Positions 44,528-54,723 of a stretch of DNA of 64,000 nt are shown in pieces (the first letter of the stretch is position 1; every line of letters starts with the position of its first letter). The notes beneath the pieces were generated by a model. The model saw only the letters and a program-made list of their open reading frames with translations, was not told the DNA's origin and did no database searches. The stretch comes from Alphaproteobacteria bacterium (GTDB lineage Bacteria; Pseudomonadota; Alphaproteobacteria; Rhizobiales; CAJQND01): NCBI GenBank assembly GCA_024227565.1, contig JAAEUE010000136.1, positions 84,146 through 148,145 of the forward strand, in the 5' to 3' direction. The position numbers and the translations under genes are program-made.

Positions 44528-45835
44528 ATGTCTGTTTCTGACACCCAGTATCCCAGCGAGCATCTGTCCGGCTTCTTCTCCACGCCCCTGAGCGAAACCG
44601 ATCCGGACATCTTTTCGTCGATTGGAAAAGAACTTGGCCGTCAACAGCATGAGATTGAGCTGATTGCTTCTGAGAACATTGTTTCGCGCGCAGTGTTGGA
44701 AGCTCAAGGCTCTGTCATGACCAATAAGTACGCTGAAGGCTATCCTGGCCGGCGCTACTATGGTGGTTGCGAGTTTGTCGACATCGCGGAAGAGCTGGCG
44801 ATTGAACGCGCCAAGCGTCTGTTTGGCTGTGATTTTATAAACGTTCAACCAAACTCGGGATCACAGGCCAACCAGGGTGCGTTCATGGCGATGATGAAGC
44901 CGGGCGACACCATCCTTGGCCTCAGCCTGGCTGCAGGTGGCCACCTTACTCACGGCGCGCCGCCAAACCAGTCGGGCAAGTGGTTTAACGCAATCCAGTA
45001 TGGCGTGCGCGAAGAAGATCATCTGGTGGACTTCGAGGAAGTGGAGCGCCTGGCCGAAGAGCATAAACCTGCCGTGATTATTGCGGGTGGTTCTGCCTAT
45101 CCGCGGGTGTTGGACTTTGCCCGGTTCCGCGAGATTGCTGACAAGGTGGGGGCTTATTTCATGGTTGATATGGCCCACATCGCAGGTTTGGTAGCGTCTG
45201 GTGTTCATCCTAGCCCGTTCCCACATGCGCACATTGCAACCACCACCACGCACAAAACCCTTCGGGGACCGCGGGGCGGCATGATCCTCACAAATGACGA
45301 GGCTCTTGCCAAGAAGGTCAATTCAGCCATTTTCCCTGGGCTCCAGGGCGGACCGCTGATGCATGTTATTGCAGCCAAGGCCGTGGCCTTTGGCGAAGCC
45401 TTGAAACCGGAATTCAAGATCTACTGCCAAGCGGTGGCTGACAACGCGAGGGCCCTGGCTGAAACCCTCAAAAAGGGCGGATTGGATATCGTATCCGGGG
45501 GTACAGATACCCACCTAATGTTAGTGGACATGCGCCCCAAAGGCCTAACTGGTAAGGCAGCTGAGGCGGCCCTGGGCCGGGCAGCGATCACTTGCAACAA
45601 GAACGGTGTTCCATTTGATCCGGCAAAGCCAACGATTACGTCAGGTATTCGTCTCGGTACTCCTGCAGCCACCACCCGTGGCTTTGGCATTGCTGAATTC
45701 CAAGAAGTAGGCGAACTGATCACTGAGATTGTCGATGGTTTGGCCGCCAACGGTGAAGACGGCAATGGAGCTGTAGAGGATGCGGTTAAACAGAAGGTAA
45801 TCGCATTGACCAGCCGGTTCCCGATCTATTCTTGA
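44528..45835 (+). CDS. glyA: Serine hydroxymethyltransferase
   Basis: A 435-residue PLP enzyme that interconverts serine and glycine while loading one-carbon units on tetrahydrofolate. The PLP lysine is Lys243 in [14 protein letters not shown]. Other signatures are [37 protein letters not shown] and [14 protein letters not shown]. The ATG at 44528 has AAGGA upstream and gives the normal length; the frame is open to 44438. No glycine riboswitch is apparent in the 207-bp leader. It heads the set glyA-nrdR-ribD-ribE-ribH-nusB. Confidence 0.97.
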   Translation: MSVSDTQYPSEHLSGFFSTPLSETDPDIFSSIGKELGRQQHEIELIASENIVSRAVLEAQGSVMTNKYAEGYPGRRYYGGCEFVDIAEELAIERAKRLFGCDFINVQPNSGSQANQGAFMAMMKPGDTILGLSLAAGGHLTHGAPPNQSGKWFNAIQYGVREEDHLVDFEEVERLAEEHKPAVIIAGGSAYPRVLDFARFREIADKVGAYFMVDMAHIAGLVASGVHPSPFPHAHIATTTTHKTLRGPRGGMILTNDEALAKKVNSAIFPGLQGGPLMHVIAAKAVAFGEALKPEFKIYCQAVADNARALAETLKKGGLDIVSGGTDTHLMLVDMRPKGLTGKAAEAALGRAAITCNKNGVPFDPAKPTITSGIRLGTPAATTRGFGIAEFQEVGELITEIVDGLAANGEDGNGAVEDAVKQKVIALTSRFPIYS

Positions 45836-45871
45836 TGGCTGTCCAAGAGCGGGGACGTGGGGTGAACTGAG

Positions 45872-46342
45872 ATGCGCTGCCCATTTTGCGGAAACGGGGA
45901 TACGCAAGTAAAAGATTCCAGACCCACCGAAGACAATACGAGCATTCGTCGCCGGCGCTACTGCGCGGACTGTGGCGGCCGGTTCACAACGTTCGAGCGG
46001 GTTCAGTTGCGCGAATTGACAGTCGTCAAACGCGCAGGAAAGCGCGTTCCTTTCGATCGGGAGAAACTCATGCGCTCGGTGCAAGTTGCCTTGCGCAAGC
46101 GGCCCGTGGAACCAGAGCGTATTGAACGCATGGTGTCCGGCATGGTTCGCCAACTGGAAAGCCGCGGCGAGAATGACGTGAACGCGGAGACCATCGGCAA
46201 GCTCGTGATGGAGGGGCTGCGGGTACTCGATGACGTAGCTTATGTACGCTTTGCTTCTGTCTATAAAAACTTCAGGGAAGCCAAGGATTTCGAAGAATTG
46301 TTGGGGGAACTTTCCGGTGACGAGAGCCCCGAGGACGATTAA
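45872..46342 (+). CDS. nrdR: Transcriptional repressor NrdR
   Basis: A 156-residue ATP/dATP-sensing repressor of ribonucleotide reductase genes. The zinc ribbon has Cys3, Cys6, Cys31 and Cys34 (MRCPFCG and [14 protein letters not shown]), and an ATP-cone domain occupies about residues 49-139. The family position between glyA and ribD is conserved in alphaproteobacteria. The acidic C-terminus (SGDESPEDD) is common. Confidence 0.97.
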   Translation: MRCPFCGNGDTQVKDSRPTEDNTSIRRRRYCADCGGRFTTFERVQLRELTVVKRAGKRVPFDREKLMRSVQVALRKRPVEPERIERMVSGMVRQLESRGENDVNAETIGKLVMEGLRVLDDVAYVRFASVYKNFREAKDFEELLGELSGDESPEDD

Positions 46343-46380
46343 GCGCTGGACGTCCGTTGGATCTGTGTCTAGCTGATCCT

Positions 46381-47442
46381 ATGATATTGAGCGACGAAAA
46401 TTTCATGGAGCTGGCGTTGCGGATGGGGCGCCGGAACATGGGGGCTACCGCCGAAAACCCCTCTGTGGGGTGTGTCATCGTGAACGGCAGTCAGATTGTC
46501 GGGCGCGGCGTCACTGCAGCGGGGGGGCGGCCTCATGCAGAAACTCAGGCGTTGTCTCAAGCCGGTGAAGCCGCGAAAGGCTCGACGGTATTCGTAACTC
46601 TCGAACCATGCGCTCACTATGGCAATACGCCGCCATGCTGTGATGCCTTGATCGATAGCGGGGCAGACCGTGTTGTGATTGCGGTGGGTGATCCGGATCC
46701 GCGCACCGCAGGTGAGGGGATCGCCCGGATGCAGACAGCTGGCATATCGGTTGAACAAGGCGCGTGCGAGGCAGAGGGCAGGGCTGACCTTGCAGGCTAC
46801 CTCTCGCGTGTTGAGAGAGACCGGCCCTGGGTGACGCTGAAAATGGCCGTGTCCTCTGATGGGATGATGGCCGCAGCTCCAGGCGTACAAACCGCTATCA
46901 CTCAAGGCGATGCGTTGCGCCGTAGCCAAATGATGCGGGCACACAGCGATGCAATCTTGGTTGGGGTTGGTACCGTGCGTGCCGACGACCCCATGCTAAC
47001 CTGCCGATTGCCTGGTCTTGAGCACATGTCTCCTGCTCGCGTCATTGTTGGTGCTTCTGCTCAATCGTTAGTTGGTACCAAGTTGGCATCAACTGCGAAT
47101 GATGTACCTGTTTGGTGTCTTGGCGCAGATGACGGCGATGGCGCCATCAGCGAGATTGGGTGCGCCATAGATGCTGATGGCAAAGTGAATTTGGCGGCCG
47201 CGATGGCAGAATTGGCAGCCCGCGGGATAAACCGGCTTCTCGTCGAAGGGGGAGCCAAGATTGCGCAATCGTTTCTGGACGCAGATCTCGTAGATCAGAT
47301 CGTATTATTCACGGCTCCTCATGCACTAGGTTCTGGCGGTGTTGCGGCACCTCTGGAATGGATGAACACCACGGATTATATCACTGACGAACCCATTCTT
47401 CTTGGCGTTGATGAGATGAAGGTTTATGACCGGGTTCAATAG
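46381..47442 (+). CDS. ribD: Bifunctional riboflavin deaminase/reductase
   Basis: A 353-residue two-domain enzyme. The N-terminal deaminase has zinc ligands His52 (PHAETQAL, with Glu54 catalytic), Cys77 (EPCAHYG) and Cys86 (PPCCDAL). The C-terminal reductase begins near residue 150 (WVTLKMAVSSDG) and has RAHSDAILVGVGTVRADDP and LLVEGGAKIAQSFL. Together they make the pyrimidine intermediate of riboflavin synthesis. I chose the ATG at 46381; a TTG at 46357 is possible. No FMN riboswitch precedes it, in keeping with its internal operon position. Confidence 0.96.
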   Translation: MILSDENFMELALRMGRRNMGATAENPSVGCVIVNGSQIVGRGVTAAGGRPHAETQALSQAGEAAKGSTVFVTLEPCAHYGNTPPCCDALIDSGADRVVIAVGDPDPRTAGEGIARMQTAGISVEQGACEAEGRADLAGYLSRVERDRPWVTLKMAVSSDGMMAAAPGVQTAITQGDALRRSQMMRAHSDAILVGVGTVRADDPMLTCRLPGLEHMSPARVIVGASAQSLVGTKLASTANDVPVWCLGADDGDGAISEIGCAIDADGKVNLAAAMAELAARGINRLLVEGGAKIAQSFLDADLVDQIVLFTAPHALGSGGVAAPLEWMNTTDYITDEPILLGVDEMKVYDRVQ

Positions 47443-47454
47443 AGGCGAGAGTGA

Positions 47455-48060
47455 ATGTTTACCGGTCTAATTACAGATATCGGAGAGGTCCTTGAGATCA
47501 GGCAACAGGGTGATACCTGGCTGAAGATTGCCTGCACTTATGATCCTGCAACGATTGCCGAAGGCGCTTCGATCTGCTGTTCGGGGGCGTGTCTCACTGC
47601 ACTTGAACGGGTGCAAGACAATGACGGTGCCTGGTTCAGTGTCGAGGCTTCGCAGGAAACTCTCGACAAAACCACATTGGGCACCTGGCAGGTTGGAACC
47701 AAGATCAATCTTGAGCGTTCGTTGTGTTTAGGCGACGAGCTTGGAGGACATCTGGTGTCTGGCCATGTGGATGGGGTTGGTGCGATTACATCCATAAAGC
47801 CGGAGGGAGCGTCTCAGCGATTGCGTTTCAAGGCACCTGATGAATTGGCACGGTTCATTGCGCCCAAGGGTTCGATTGCCCTAAATGGGACATCTTTGAC
47901 CGTCAACGAAGTGGAGGGCGCCGAGTTTGGCGTTAACCTCATTCCACACTCCCTGGAGGTGACCACGTGGGGCAATGCCCGGGTGGGGGATCGTGTGAAC
48001 ATCGAGATAGATATGTTGGCTCGCTATGTGGCACGATTGGCTGAATTTCAGAAGGTTTAA
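47455..48060 (+). CDS. ribE: Riboflavin synthase, alpha subunit
   Basis: A 201-residue enzyme that dismutates two 6,7-dimethyl-8-ribityllumazine molecules to riboflavin. Two lumazine-binding repeats are visible, starting MFTGLITDIGEV and LGGHLVSGHVDGVGAI. The second repeat includes SIALNGTSLTVNEV. It starts 12 bp after ribD and ends three bases before ribH. Confidence 0.97.
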   Translation: MFTGLITDIGEVLEIRQQGDTWLKIACTYDPATIAEGASICCSGACLTALERVQDNDGAWFSVEASQETLDKTTLGTWQVGTKINLERSLCLGDELGGHLVSGHVDGVGAITSIKPEGASQRLRFKAPDELARFIAPKGSIALNGTSLTVNEVEGAEFGVNLIPHSLEVTTWGNARVGDRVNIEIDMLARYVARLAEFQKV

Positions 48061-48063
48061 AGT

Positions 48064-48495
48064 ATGTCCCGAACGATACTGATTGTTCAAGCGCCCTATT
48101 ACGCTGAGATTGCTCAAGAATTGTTGCGTGGCACCGAAGCTGCTTTGACGGAAGCCGGTGCCCGTTTTCACAAAATGACGGTGCCCGGTGCTCTGGAAAT
48201 CCCCGGTGCCATAGCGATGGCTGAAGAAAGCGAGCGTTATGACGGTTACGTGGCGTTGGGCTGCGTTATTCGCGGTGAGACAAGCCACTACGACATAGTA
48301 GCTGGCGAAAGTGCACGCGGTCTCATGGCTTTAAGCATGGAAGGAGTAGCCGTTGGAAACGCCATCCTGACTTGCGAAAATGGAGAGCAAGCAATGGCGC
48401 GAGCCGGTGTGGACGGCAAGAACAAGGGTGCTGAAGCGGTGAAAGCGGCTCTGACGATGATCGATATTCGCGAGAAAATGGCACCAGGCCGATAA
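48064..48495 (+). CDS. ribH: 6,7-dimethyl-8-ribityllumazine synthase
   Basis: A 143-residue enzyme that condenses the RibD product with dihydroxybutanone phosphate to give lumazine. The pattern VPGALEIPGAIAMA, LGCVIRGETSHYDIVAGES and the NGEQAMARAG stretch are diagnostic. Its stop codon overlaps the nusB start by one base (TAATG). The dihydroxybutanone phosphate synthase (ribB) is not in the window. Confidence 0.96.
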   Translation: MSRTILIVQAPYYAEIAQELLRGTEAALTEAGARFHKMTVPGALEIPGAIAMAEESERYDGYVALGCVIRGETSHYDIVAGESARGLMALSMEGVAVGNAILTCENGEQAMARAGVDGKNKGAEAVKAALTMIDIREKMAPGR

Positions 48496-48962
48496 TGGCC
48501 GATACCACTAAAACCCGGGCTTCATCCCGTTCCGCAGCCAGATTGGGCGCGGTGCAAGCCTTATATCAGATGGATATTGCTGGTGCCGACTTGTCCGACG
48601 TGCTGGCCGAGTTCGGCTCTGTCCGCTTGGGAGAAGAATTTGAGAATGGGGAGTGCGGCGATGCCGACTTTGACTTCCTGAAAGCGTTGGTTAGGGGGGT
48701 GCTCGAACAACAACGCGAGATCGACCCGCTGATTAATGAGCGATTAGCGTCAGGGTGGAAACTTTCGCGCCTGGACTCCACTTTGCGCGCCATACTGCGG
48801 GCAGGGGCGTATGAGCTAAAAAACCGCCGGGATGTGCCGCCCAGAGCGAGTATCTCCGAATACATCGATGTGGCCAAAGCGTTCTTTGATGGCGATGAGC
48901 CCAAGGTGGTCAACGCCGTGCTCGACAAATTGGCCCATGAATTTGAGCGTGAAGGCATCTGA
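48495..48962 (+). CDS. nusB: Transcription antitermination factor NusB
   Basis: A 155-residue all-helical RNA-binding protein that acts with S10 in rRNA antitermination. The arginine-rich start RASSRSAARLGAVQALYQMD and the C-terminal PPRASISEYIDVAKAFFDGD with FVNAVLDKLA-like VVNAVLDKLAHEF are typical. It is coupled to ribH by a one-base overlap. In many alphaproteobacteria thiL follows nusB; here dnaE follows. Confidence 0.96.
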   Translation: MADTTKTRASSRSAARLGAVQALYQMDIAGADLSDVLAEFGSVRLGEEFENGECGDADFDFLKALVRGVLEQQREIDPLINERLASGWKLSRLDSTLRAILRAGAYELKNRRDVPPRASISEYIDVAKAFFDGDEPKVVNAVLDKLAHEFEREGI

Positions 48963-48999
48963 AGCCATTCATCTGTTGAAAGAATGTGCACGACACTCA

Positions 49000-49023
49000 G
49001 GATCTCGAAGCGACTCGAGATCC
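49000..49023 (+). other. Perfect hairpin in the nusB-dnaE gap
   Basis: A nine-base perfect inverted repeat, GGATCTCGA with TCGAGATCC, encloses a six-base loop, 38 bases after nusB and 19 bases before the dnaE start. No T-run follows (ATTTGGG). It may be a weak terminator, a processing site, or a structure that affects dnaE translation. Confidence 0.6.
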
Positions 49024-49042
49024 ATTTGGGTAGGGTAGGCCC

Positions 49043-52000
49043 ATGGCCGCCAAATCCTTAAAGTTCATCCATCTTCGCGTGCATTCCGCCTATTCGTTGC
49101 TGGAAGGCGCATTGCCAATCAAGCAGATCTCGAGCTTGTGTTCGGCCGATGGCATGCCCGCCGCGGCGATCACCGATACAAACAACATGTTTGGCGCGCT
49201 TGAATTCTCCGAAACCATGGCAGAATCGGGCATTCAACCCATTCTCGGTTGCACCCTCTTTGTGGACTTCAATCCTCGAGATGAGGATGATGCCAGTGCT
49301 CGTTTCAATCAGAACGAAGCCACTTATGAAGCCATCGTTCTTTTAGCCAAGGACAAGGCCGGTTACCTCAACCTCCTGAAGCTCTCCAGCGCTGCATTTT
49401 TGGATTCGGCTGACGCTGCGTTGCCACACGTTCCATCAACCCTGTTGGAAGCCCGCAGTGAAGGCCTTATCTGCCTAACCGGTGGTCCTGGTGGTCCCAT
49501 CAACAATGCGATTGTTCAGAACCAGGCTACACTTGCGCGAACCAGGCTGACGGAATTGCACAAACTCTTTGGGGATCAGCTTTACGTGGAACTGCAACGC
49601 CATGAGACGCCCGATGAGCTGGCCTCAGAGCAGGAACTGATTGACCTTGCTTACGAGCTGGGGCTGCCTCTGGTGGCCACCAACCAACCATACTTTGCGA
49701 AGCCAGACGACTACGCTGCCCACGATGCGCTGATTTGCATTGCAGAAGGCACAGTCGTTGCCAATGATGAGCGCAAGCAGCTCACTAGCGAGCATTATTT
49801 CAAGAGCCAGGCGGAAATGGCGGCCTTATTCGCGGACCTGCCTGAGGCGATCGAAAACACGGTTGAGATCGCCAAGCGTTGTGCTTTCCGTCCAGTTGAG
49901 ATTGATCCGATCCTGCCGCGAGTTTCCCAGGGCTCAGGCGATGGTGTTGAAGCTGAAGATCTGCGGCGCCAGGCTGAAGAAGGGCTGAAACGCCGACTTG
50001 AGGTGCATGGCCTTGCACCAGGATTTGAAGAGAAGGCGTATTTTGATCGTCTGGAGTATGAGCTTGGCATCATCATCAAGATGGATTTCCCCGGCTACTT
50101 CCTCATCGTTGCTGATTTCATCCGCTGGGCAAAGGAACAGGATATCCCCGTGGGACCGGGGCGTGGTTCGGGTGCTGGGTCCGTCGTAGCTTGGGCCCTG
50201 CTGGTTACCGATTTGGATCCACTGCGCTTCAATCTCATCTTTGAGCGCTTCTTGAACCCTGAGCGGATATCGATGCCGGACTTTGATATCGATTTTTGCC
50301 AAGACCGGCGTGATGAAGTCATCACTTATGTGCAGCAGAAGTATGGGGAAGATCAGGTCGCCCAGATCATCACATTTGGAAAGCTGCAGGCCCGGGCCGT
50401 GTGCCGGGACGTTGGGCGTGTCCTGCAGATGCCTTACGGCCAGGTAGACCGGCTGTGCAAGATGATCCCGAACAACCCGGCCAACCCGGTGACTCTGAGC
50501 GAGGCCATCGATGGCGAGCCGGCGCTGCAGGAAGAGCGCAAGAACGATGAACAGGTTGCCCAGCTTTTGGAATATGGGCTGAGGCTGGAAGGGCTTTATC
50601 GCCATGCCTCGACCCATGCCGCCGGCGTGGTGATAGGGGATCGCCCCCTGGAGCAGCTGGTGCCGCTCTACCGCGATCCACGATCTCCTATGCCGGTGAC
50701 CCAGTTCAACATGAGGTGGGTTGAAAAAGCCGGCCTGGTGAAGTTCGATTTCTTGGGTCTGAAGACGCTCACTGTGCTGCAAACCGCTGTAAAGTTGCTG
50801 GCCCAACGTGCGATTGAGATTGATCTTTCAAACTTGCCGCTTGATCAGTCAGAAACTTACGAATTGTTGAGCCGCGGTGAGACAATTGGTGTGTTCCAGC
50901 TTGAAAGTTCGGGCATGAAAGACCTGATCCGCCGGGCACGTCCAACCAACATCGAAGATATCATCGCTCTGGTGGCCCTCTACCGTCCGGGACCCATGGA
51001 GAACATCCCGAAATACCTGGCCTCTAAACACGGCGACGAGAAACCAGAGTTTCTGCACGAGACCATCACACCCATCGTGGCTGACACTTACGGCATCATT
51101 ATTTACCAGGAACAGGTGTTGCAGATCGCCCAGGTTTTGTCCGGCTACTCGCTGGGCGAAGCCGATATTCTGCGTAAAGCCATGGGCAAGAAGATCAAGT
51201 CGGAGATGGACCAGCAAAAAGCAAAGTTCGTCACCGGTGCCGTGGACAATGGGGTGGAACAGGCTCAGGCCGAATTCATCTTCGAGCTGGTAGCAAAATT
51301 TGCCGGCTATGGCTTCAACCGTGCTCACTCTGCCTGCTACGGTTTGATCGCCTACCAAACCGCTTGGCTGAAGCATAACCATCCTGTGGAGTTCCTTGCT
51401 GCATCGATGACGCTCGATGCCGGCAACACCGACAAGCTCTACGTTTTTAAACAGGAGGCTGACAGGATGGGCGTGGTGATCCGTCCACCTTCAATCAATC
51501 ATTCGGACGCCGAATTCTCGGTGGAAGATGGTCAAATTAACTACTCGCTCGCCGCTCTGAAGAATGTGGGTCGGGGGGCTGTTGAGCACATTGTCGAGGT
51601 GCGCAATGAGGGTGGTCCGTTCACGTCGATCGGGAATTTCTCGCGCCGGGTAAACCCGCGTATCGTCAATAAGCGAATGCTTGAGAACCTCGCTAAAGCC
51701 GGCGCTTTCGATGAATTCGAATCCAACCGCAGACTTGTGTGCGAAAGTGTTGAGGCCATTTTGTCTGTTGCCGGACGTACGGCCGTGGACAGGGAGGCCG
51801 GGCAGTCCAGCCTGTTTGGTGCAGCTGATGGAGGCGAGGACGAAGACTTCCCGATGCCCGCCGGCGTGGAACCCTGGCTGCCCATGGAGCGGTTGACGGC
51901 TGAATTTGAGGCGGTCGGCTTCTACATATCAGGGCACCCGCTTGATGAATACATGAAGCCTCTCGCCGCGATTAATGTGGAGAGCTTTGCGGACTTCGTT

Positions 52001-52501
52001 GAAAAGGCGAAAAACAAAGGTGCCAGAGCGGGAAAACTTGCCGGCACGGTGACCTATCGCCAAGAACGCAGATCTCGCAATGGCAACCGCTTTGCGTTTG
52101 CAGGTTTTTCGGATCCAACCGGTCAGTTCGAGGCAATTGTGTTCGCAGACACGTTAGCCCATTTGCGCGATCAGCTAGAGGTGGGAGCGGCGTTGATCTT
52201 GCGAGTCGAAGCCGATCTTGATGGTGAAGATGTGCGTCTGCGCCTAAATGGTGTTGAACCGATTGAAAAGGCCGCGGAGAACATCGCCTCTGGATTGCGG
52301 ATTTTTGTCGCAGACGAAAAACCTTTGGAGTCTCTGTCCAAACGGCTCACGAACGGCGGCAAAGCGCCCGTTCGCCTGGTCATGATGCTTGGTGGAGCGC
52401 GCGAGGTGGAAATTTCGCTGGGCAATGCCTACACCGTGACTCCGCAAATCAAAGCGGCGGTGAAAGCGGTCCCGGGCGTGTTGGACGTCCAGGACCTATA
52501 A
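49043..52501 (+). CDS. dnaE: DNA polymerase III subunit alpha
   Basis: The 1152-residue replicative polymerase. The order is the PHP domain (HLRVHSAYSLLEGALPI, residues 8-24, onward), the C-family polymerase core with catalytic Asp415 and Asp417 in PDFDIDFCQDRR and Asp569 in KFDFLGLKTL, helix-hairpin-helix, OB fold (about 1000-1080) and C-terminal tau-binding region. An internal clamp-binding motif, QSSLF, is at 921-925. Length is normal for DnaE1. It ends two bases before the convergent parvulin gene ends. Confidence 0.98.
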   Translation: MAAKSLKFIHLRVHSAYSLLEGALPIKQISSLCSADGMPAAAITDTNNMFGALEFSETMAESGIQPILGCTLFVDFNPRDEDDASARFNQNEATYEAIVLLAKDKAGYLNLLKLSSAAFLDSADAALPHVPSTLLEARSEGLICLTGGPGGPINNAIVQNQATLARTRLTELHKLFGDQLYVELQRHETPDELASEQELIDLAYELGLPLVATNQPYFAKPDDYAAHDALICIAEGTVVANDERKQLTSEHYFKSQAEMAALFADLPEAIENTVEIAKRCAFRPVEIDPILPRVSQGSGDGVEAEDLRRQAEEGLKRRLEVHGLAPGFEEKAYFDRLEYELGIIIKMDFPGYFLIVADFIRWAKEQDIPVGPGRGSGAGSVVAWALLVTDLDPLRFNLIFERFLNPERISMPDFDIDFCQDRRDEVITYVQQKYGEDQVAQIITFGKLQARAVCRDVGRVLQMPYGQVDRLCKMIPNNPANPVTLSEAIDGEPALQEERKNDEQVAQLLEYGLRLEGLYRHASTHAAGVVIGDRPLEQLVPLYRDPRSPMPVTQFNMRWVEKAGLVKFDFLGLKTLTVLQTAVKLLAQRAIEIDLSNLPLDQSETYELLSRGETIGVFQLESSGMKDLIRRARPTNIEDIIALVALYRPGPMENIPKYLASKHGDEKPEFLHETITPIVADTYGIIIYQEQVLQIAQVLSGYSLGEADILRKAMGKKIKSEMDQQKAKFVTGAVDNGVEQAQAEFIFELVAKFAGYGFNRAHSACYGLIAYQTAWLKHNHPVEFLAASMTLDAGNTDKLYVFKQEADRMGVVIRPPSINHSDAEFSVEDGQINYSLAALKNVGRGAVEHIVEVRNEGGPFTSIGNFSRRVNPRIVNKRMLENLAKAGAFDEFESNRRLVCESVEAILSVAGRTAVDREAGQSSLFGAADGGEDEDFPMPAGVEPWLPMERLTAEFEAVGFYISGHPLDEYMKPLAAINVESFADFVEKAKNKGARAGKLAGTVTYRQERRSRNGNRFAFAGFSDPTGQFEAIVFADTLAHLRDQLEVGAALILRVEADLDGEDVRLRLNGVEPIEKAAENIASGLRIFVADEKPLESLSKRLTNGGKAPVRLVMMLGGAREVEISLGNAYTVTPQIKAAVKAVPGVLDVQDL

Positions 52502-52503
52502 CG

Positions 52504-53322
52504 TTATTTAAGCCGTTCGATTTTTGCTTTTGCGCGCAGGTCTTTTACCAACTCCTGGAGTTGCTCCTGAGCAACAAGGGCGGAAAGCCGGTTTTTGATC
52601 TGCTCAAGAGGGGGTGGTGCTTTCTGGCGAGTGTCCTCAACTTTGATCACGTGCCAACCAAAGTTGGACTTTACCGGTTCTGTTGAGTGTTTGCCTTTTT
52701 CCAACTCGAACACGGCCTTGTCGAAAGCGGGAACCATCTGGCCCTTGCCAAAGTAACCCAAATCTCCGCCGCGTGGGCCGCTGGGGCCAGTGGATTTCTC
52801 TTTTGCCAATTTCACAAAATCGGCACCACCACCCAGTTCTTTGATGATTGCTTTGGCTTCGTCTTCGGTTTTCACCAGGATATGACGGGCCTTCACCTCC
52901 GGACCAGCCGGGAACTCTTTTATCAGCTGATCATAGCGGGTCTTAATGGCGTCATCGTCCACCTTCTCTGTAATGCTCTTCTGAACGAAGATGTCGCGTT
53001 TTACGCGCCGGGTCATGAACAGCAGGCGTTGTTTGTATTCATCTGTGTCCATGGTTCCGGAATCTTCGGCCAGGCGGGCGAGCAGCATCGTCTCTGATAG
53101 CACGTTCATCAGCACTTGTTCGCGCTGGGCGGCGCCCATCTTGGCCAGTTCCGGCCCCAGCAGCCCGGCTGCGAGATCGTAGTCGCGCTGATAGATCTTC
53201 TCGCCATCCACCGTCATAATAACGTCGCCTGGCTCTGCTGCCAGAACGGACGCGCTGAGCACAGCAGCAGCTGCAAAGCTCGCACAAAATCGGGTAGCGC
53301 TACGGGGTCGAATAAATTGCAT
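52504..53322 (-). CDS. Periplasmic peptidyl-prolyl isomerase, parvulin type
   Basis: A 272-residue secreted chaperone/isomerase. A signal peptide (RSATRFCASFAAAAVLSASV, cleavage near VLAA at 29) is followed by a helical chaperone segment (about 40-135). The rotamase domain (about 140-235) shows KARHILVKTEDEAK, GPRGGDLGYFGKGQMVPAF and FGWHVIKVED. It probably helps outer-membrane protein folding, in line with bamA in the same region. It is on the opposite strand to its neighbours and diverges from rpsB. Confidence 0.93.
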   Translation of the reverse strand: MQFIRPRSATRFCASFAAAAVLSASVLAAEPGDVIMTVDGEKIYQRDYDLAAGLLGPELAKMGAAQREQVLMNVLSETMLLARLAEDSGTMDTDEYKQRLLFMTRRVKRDIFVQKSITEKVDDDAIKTRYDQLIKEFPAGPEVKARHILVKTEDEAKAIIKELGGGADFVKLAKEKSTGPSGPRGGDLGYFGKGQMVPAFDKAVFELEKGKHSTEPVKSNFGWHVIKVEDTRQKAPPPLEQIKNRLSALVAQEQLQELVKDLRAKAKIERLK

Positions 53323-53459
53323 AGATGTATGTCCTATAGAGTGAAGGCCCTTCTGCGGCCTTTGGTGCTATCTGAGCTAATTGGTATCAAATCACGTTTC
53401 AGACAACAGCCTTCACGGAGGCCGCGACCCTATAGCCCAATTCAGGGCAGGTCCAGTGC

Positions 53460-53487
53460 TTGCATTTGAAAAACAAACTGCTATAAG
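53460..53487 (+). promoter_or_regulatory. Candidate rpsB promoter
   Basis: TTGCAT (53460-53465) and TATAAG (53482-53487) are 16 bases apart. The start would fall near 53494, leaving a leader of about 110 bases before rpsB, enough for the S2 autoregulatory structure known for rpsB messages. The boxes match the consensus only in part and were found by eye. Confidence 0.35.
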
Positions 53488-53605
53488 CCCCGCCATCACA
53501 CATGCGGGTGGTACGGGTGCGCTGCATATAGCGGTTTTGCATCCAGCCGGTGTCCATAAGGATCACAAACCCCCGCAGAGGATCAACCGGTAAAGGAGAC
53601 AAGGC

Positions 53606-54700
53606 ATGGCATTGCCTGATTTTTCTATGCGTCAACTGTTGGAAGCTGGCGTTCACTTTGGTCACCAGACACATCGTTGGAACCCGAAAATGGAATCATT
53701 CATTTTCGGCGCACGCAATGGCGTACACATTCTGGATCTGGCTCAAACAGTTCCTTTGTTGCATCAGGCGTTGGTTGCGGCCCACGACGCGGTTGCTGGC
53801 GGCGGACGGCTTTTGTTCGTTGGAACTAAGCGGGCAGCGGCTGAGCCGATTGCGGATGCTGCGAAACGGTCAGCCCAATACTACATGAACCACCGTTGGC
53901 TCGGTGGAACGTTGACCAACTGGAAGACGATCTCAAATTCCATCCGACGGCTGAAAAAGCTGGAAGAAACCCTGTCACAGGACAATCTGCCATTCACCAA
54001 GAAAGAACTGCTTGGCTTGACCCGTGAGCGTGACAAGCTGGAGCAAGCCCTGGGCGGCATCAAAGACATGTCCGGCCTGCCGGATCTGATGTTTGTGATC
54101 GACACAAACAAGGAATCTATCGCCATTCAAGAGGCCAAAAAACTTGGCATTCCGGTGGTGGCCGTTCTTGATTCCAACTGTGACCCTGAGGGAATTGATT
54201 TTCCAATTCCAGGGAACGACGATGCAGGCCGTGCGGTCGCTTTGTTTTGCGACCTGATGGCACGTGCTGCGATTGAGGGTATTTCAGATTCTCAGTCGGG
54301 CGCTGGCGTAGATCTAGGTGCTGCCGAAGAGCCTGTGGTCGAAGAAGTGCTCGAAAGTAAGGCGCCTGAGGCTGCCGCGGTTGAGGAAGCACCCGCCGCC
54401 GCCGAAGCACCCGCCGCCGAAGCACCAGCCGCCGCCGAAAAGGCAAGCTCAGAAGACACTCCTGCGGCCAAATTTAAGGGCCTGGATGCTCCTGAAGGCG
54501 AGGCGGACGATCTTAAGAAGATCTCTGGAGTTGGTCCTGTGCTTGAAGAAAAGCTGAATGGCATGGGCATTTTCCACTATCGGCAGATCGCGGCATTCTC
54601 ACCTGAGGACATTGCGGCCGTGGACGATGAACTCAACTTCAAAGGGCGTATTGAGCGTGATGGCTGGTTGCAGCAAGCAGCTGACCTCGCCAGCGCCTAG
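53606..54700 (+). CDS. rpsB: 30S ribosomal protein S2 with C-terminal helix-hairpin-helix extension
   Basis: A 364-residue protein, about 120 longer than usual S2. Residues 1 to about 226 are a normal S2: [36 protein letters not shown] and [21 protein letters not shown] linker of acidic and Ala-Pro repeats (about 227-300) follows. Residues 301-364 form a helix-hairpin-helix-like domain beginning [21 protein letters not shown], in two parts, and [18 protein letters not shown]. Similar tails occur on a few alphaproteobacterial proteins, including ribosomal L21, by recollection. The ATG has AAAGGAGA upstream. It heads the rpsB-tsf-pyrH-frr block. Confidence 0.96.
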   Translation: MALPDFSMRQLLEAGVHFGHQTHRWNPKMESFIFGARNGVHILDLAQTVPLLHQALVAAHDAVAGGGRLLFVGTKRAAAEPIADAAKRSAQYYMNHRWLGGTLTNWKTISNSIRRLKKLEETLSQDNLPFTKKELLGLTRERDKLEQALGGIKDMSGLPDLMFVIDTNKESIAIQEAKKLGIPVVAVLDSNCDPEGIDFPIPGNDDAGRAVALFCDLMARAAIEGISDSQSGAGVDLGAAEEPVVEEVLESKAPEAAAVEEAPAAAEAPAAEAPAAAEKASSEDTPAAKFKGLDAPEGEADDLKKISGVGPVLEEKLNGMGIFHYRQIAAFSPEDIAAVDDELNFKGRIERDGWLQQAADLASA

Positions 54701-54723
54701 TTGCGTTGTTTAACAATTGCACA

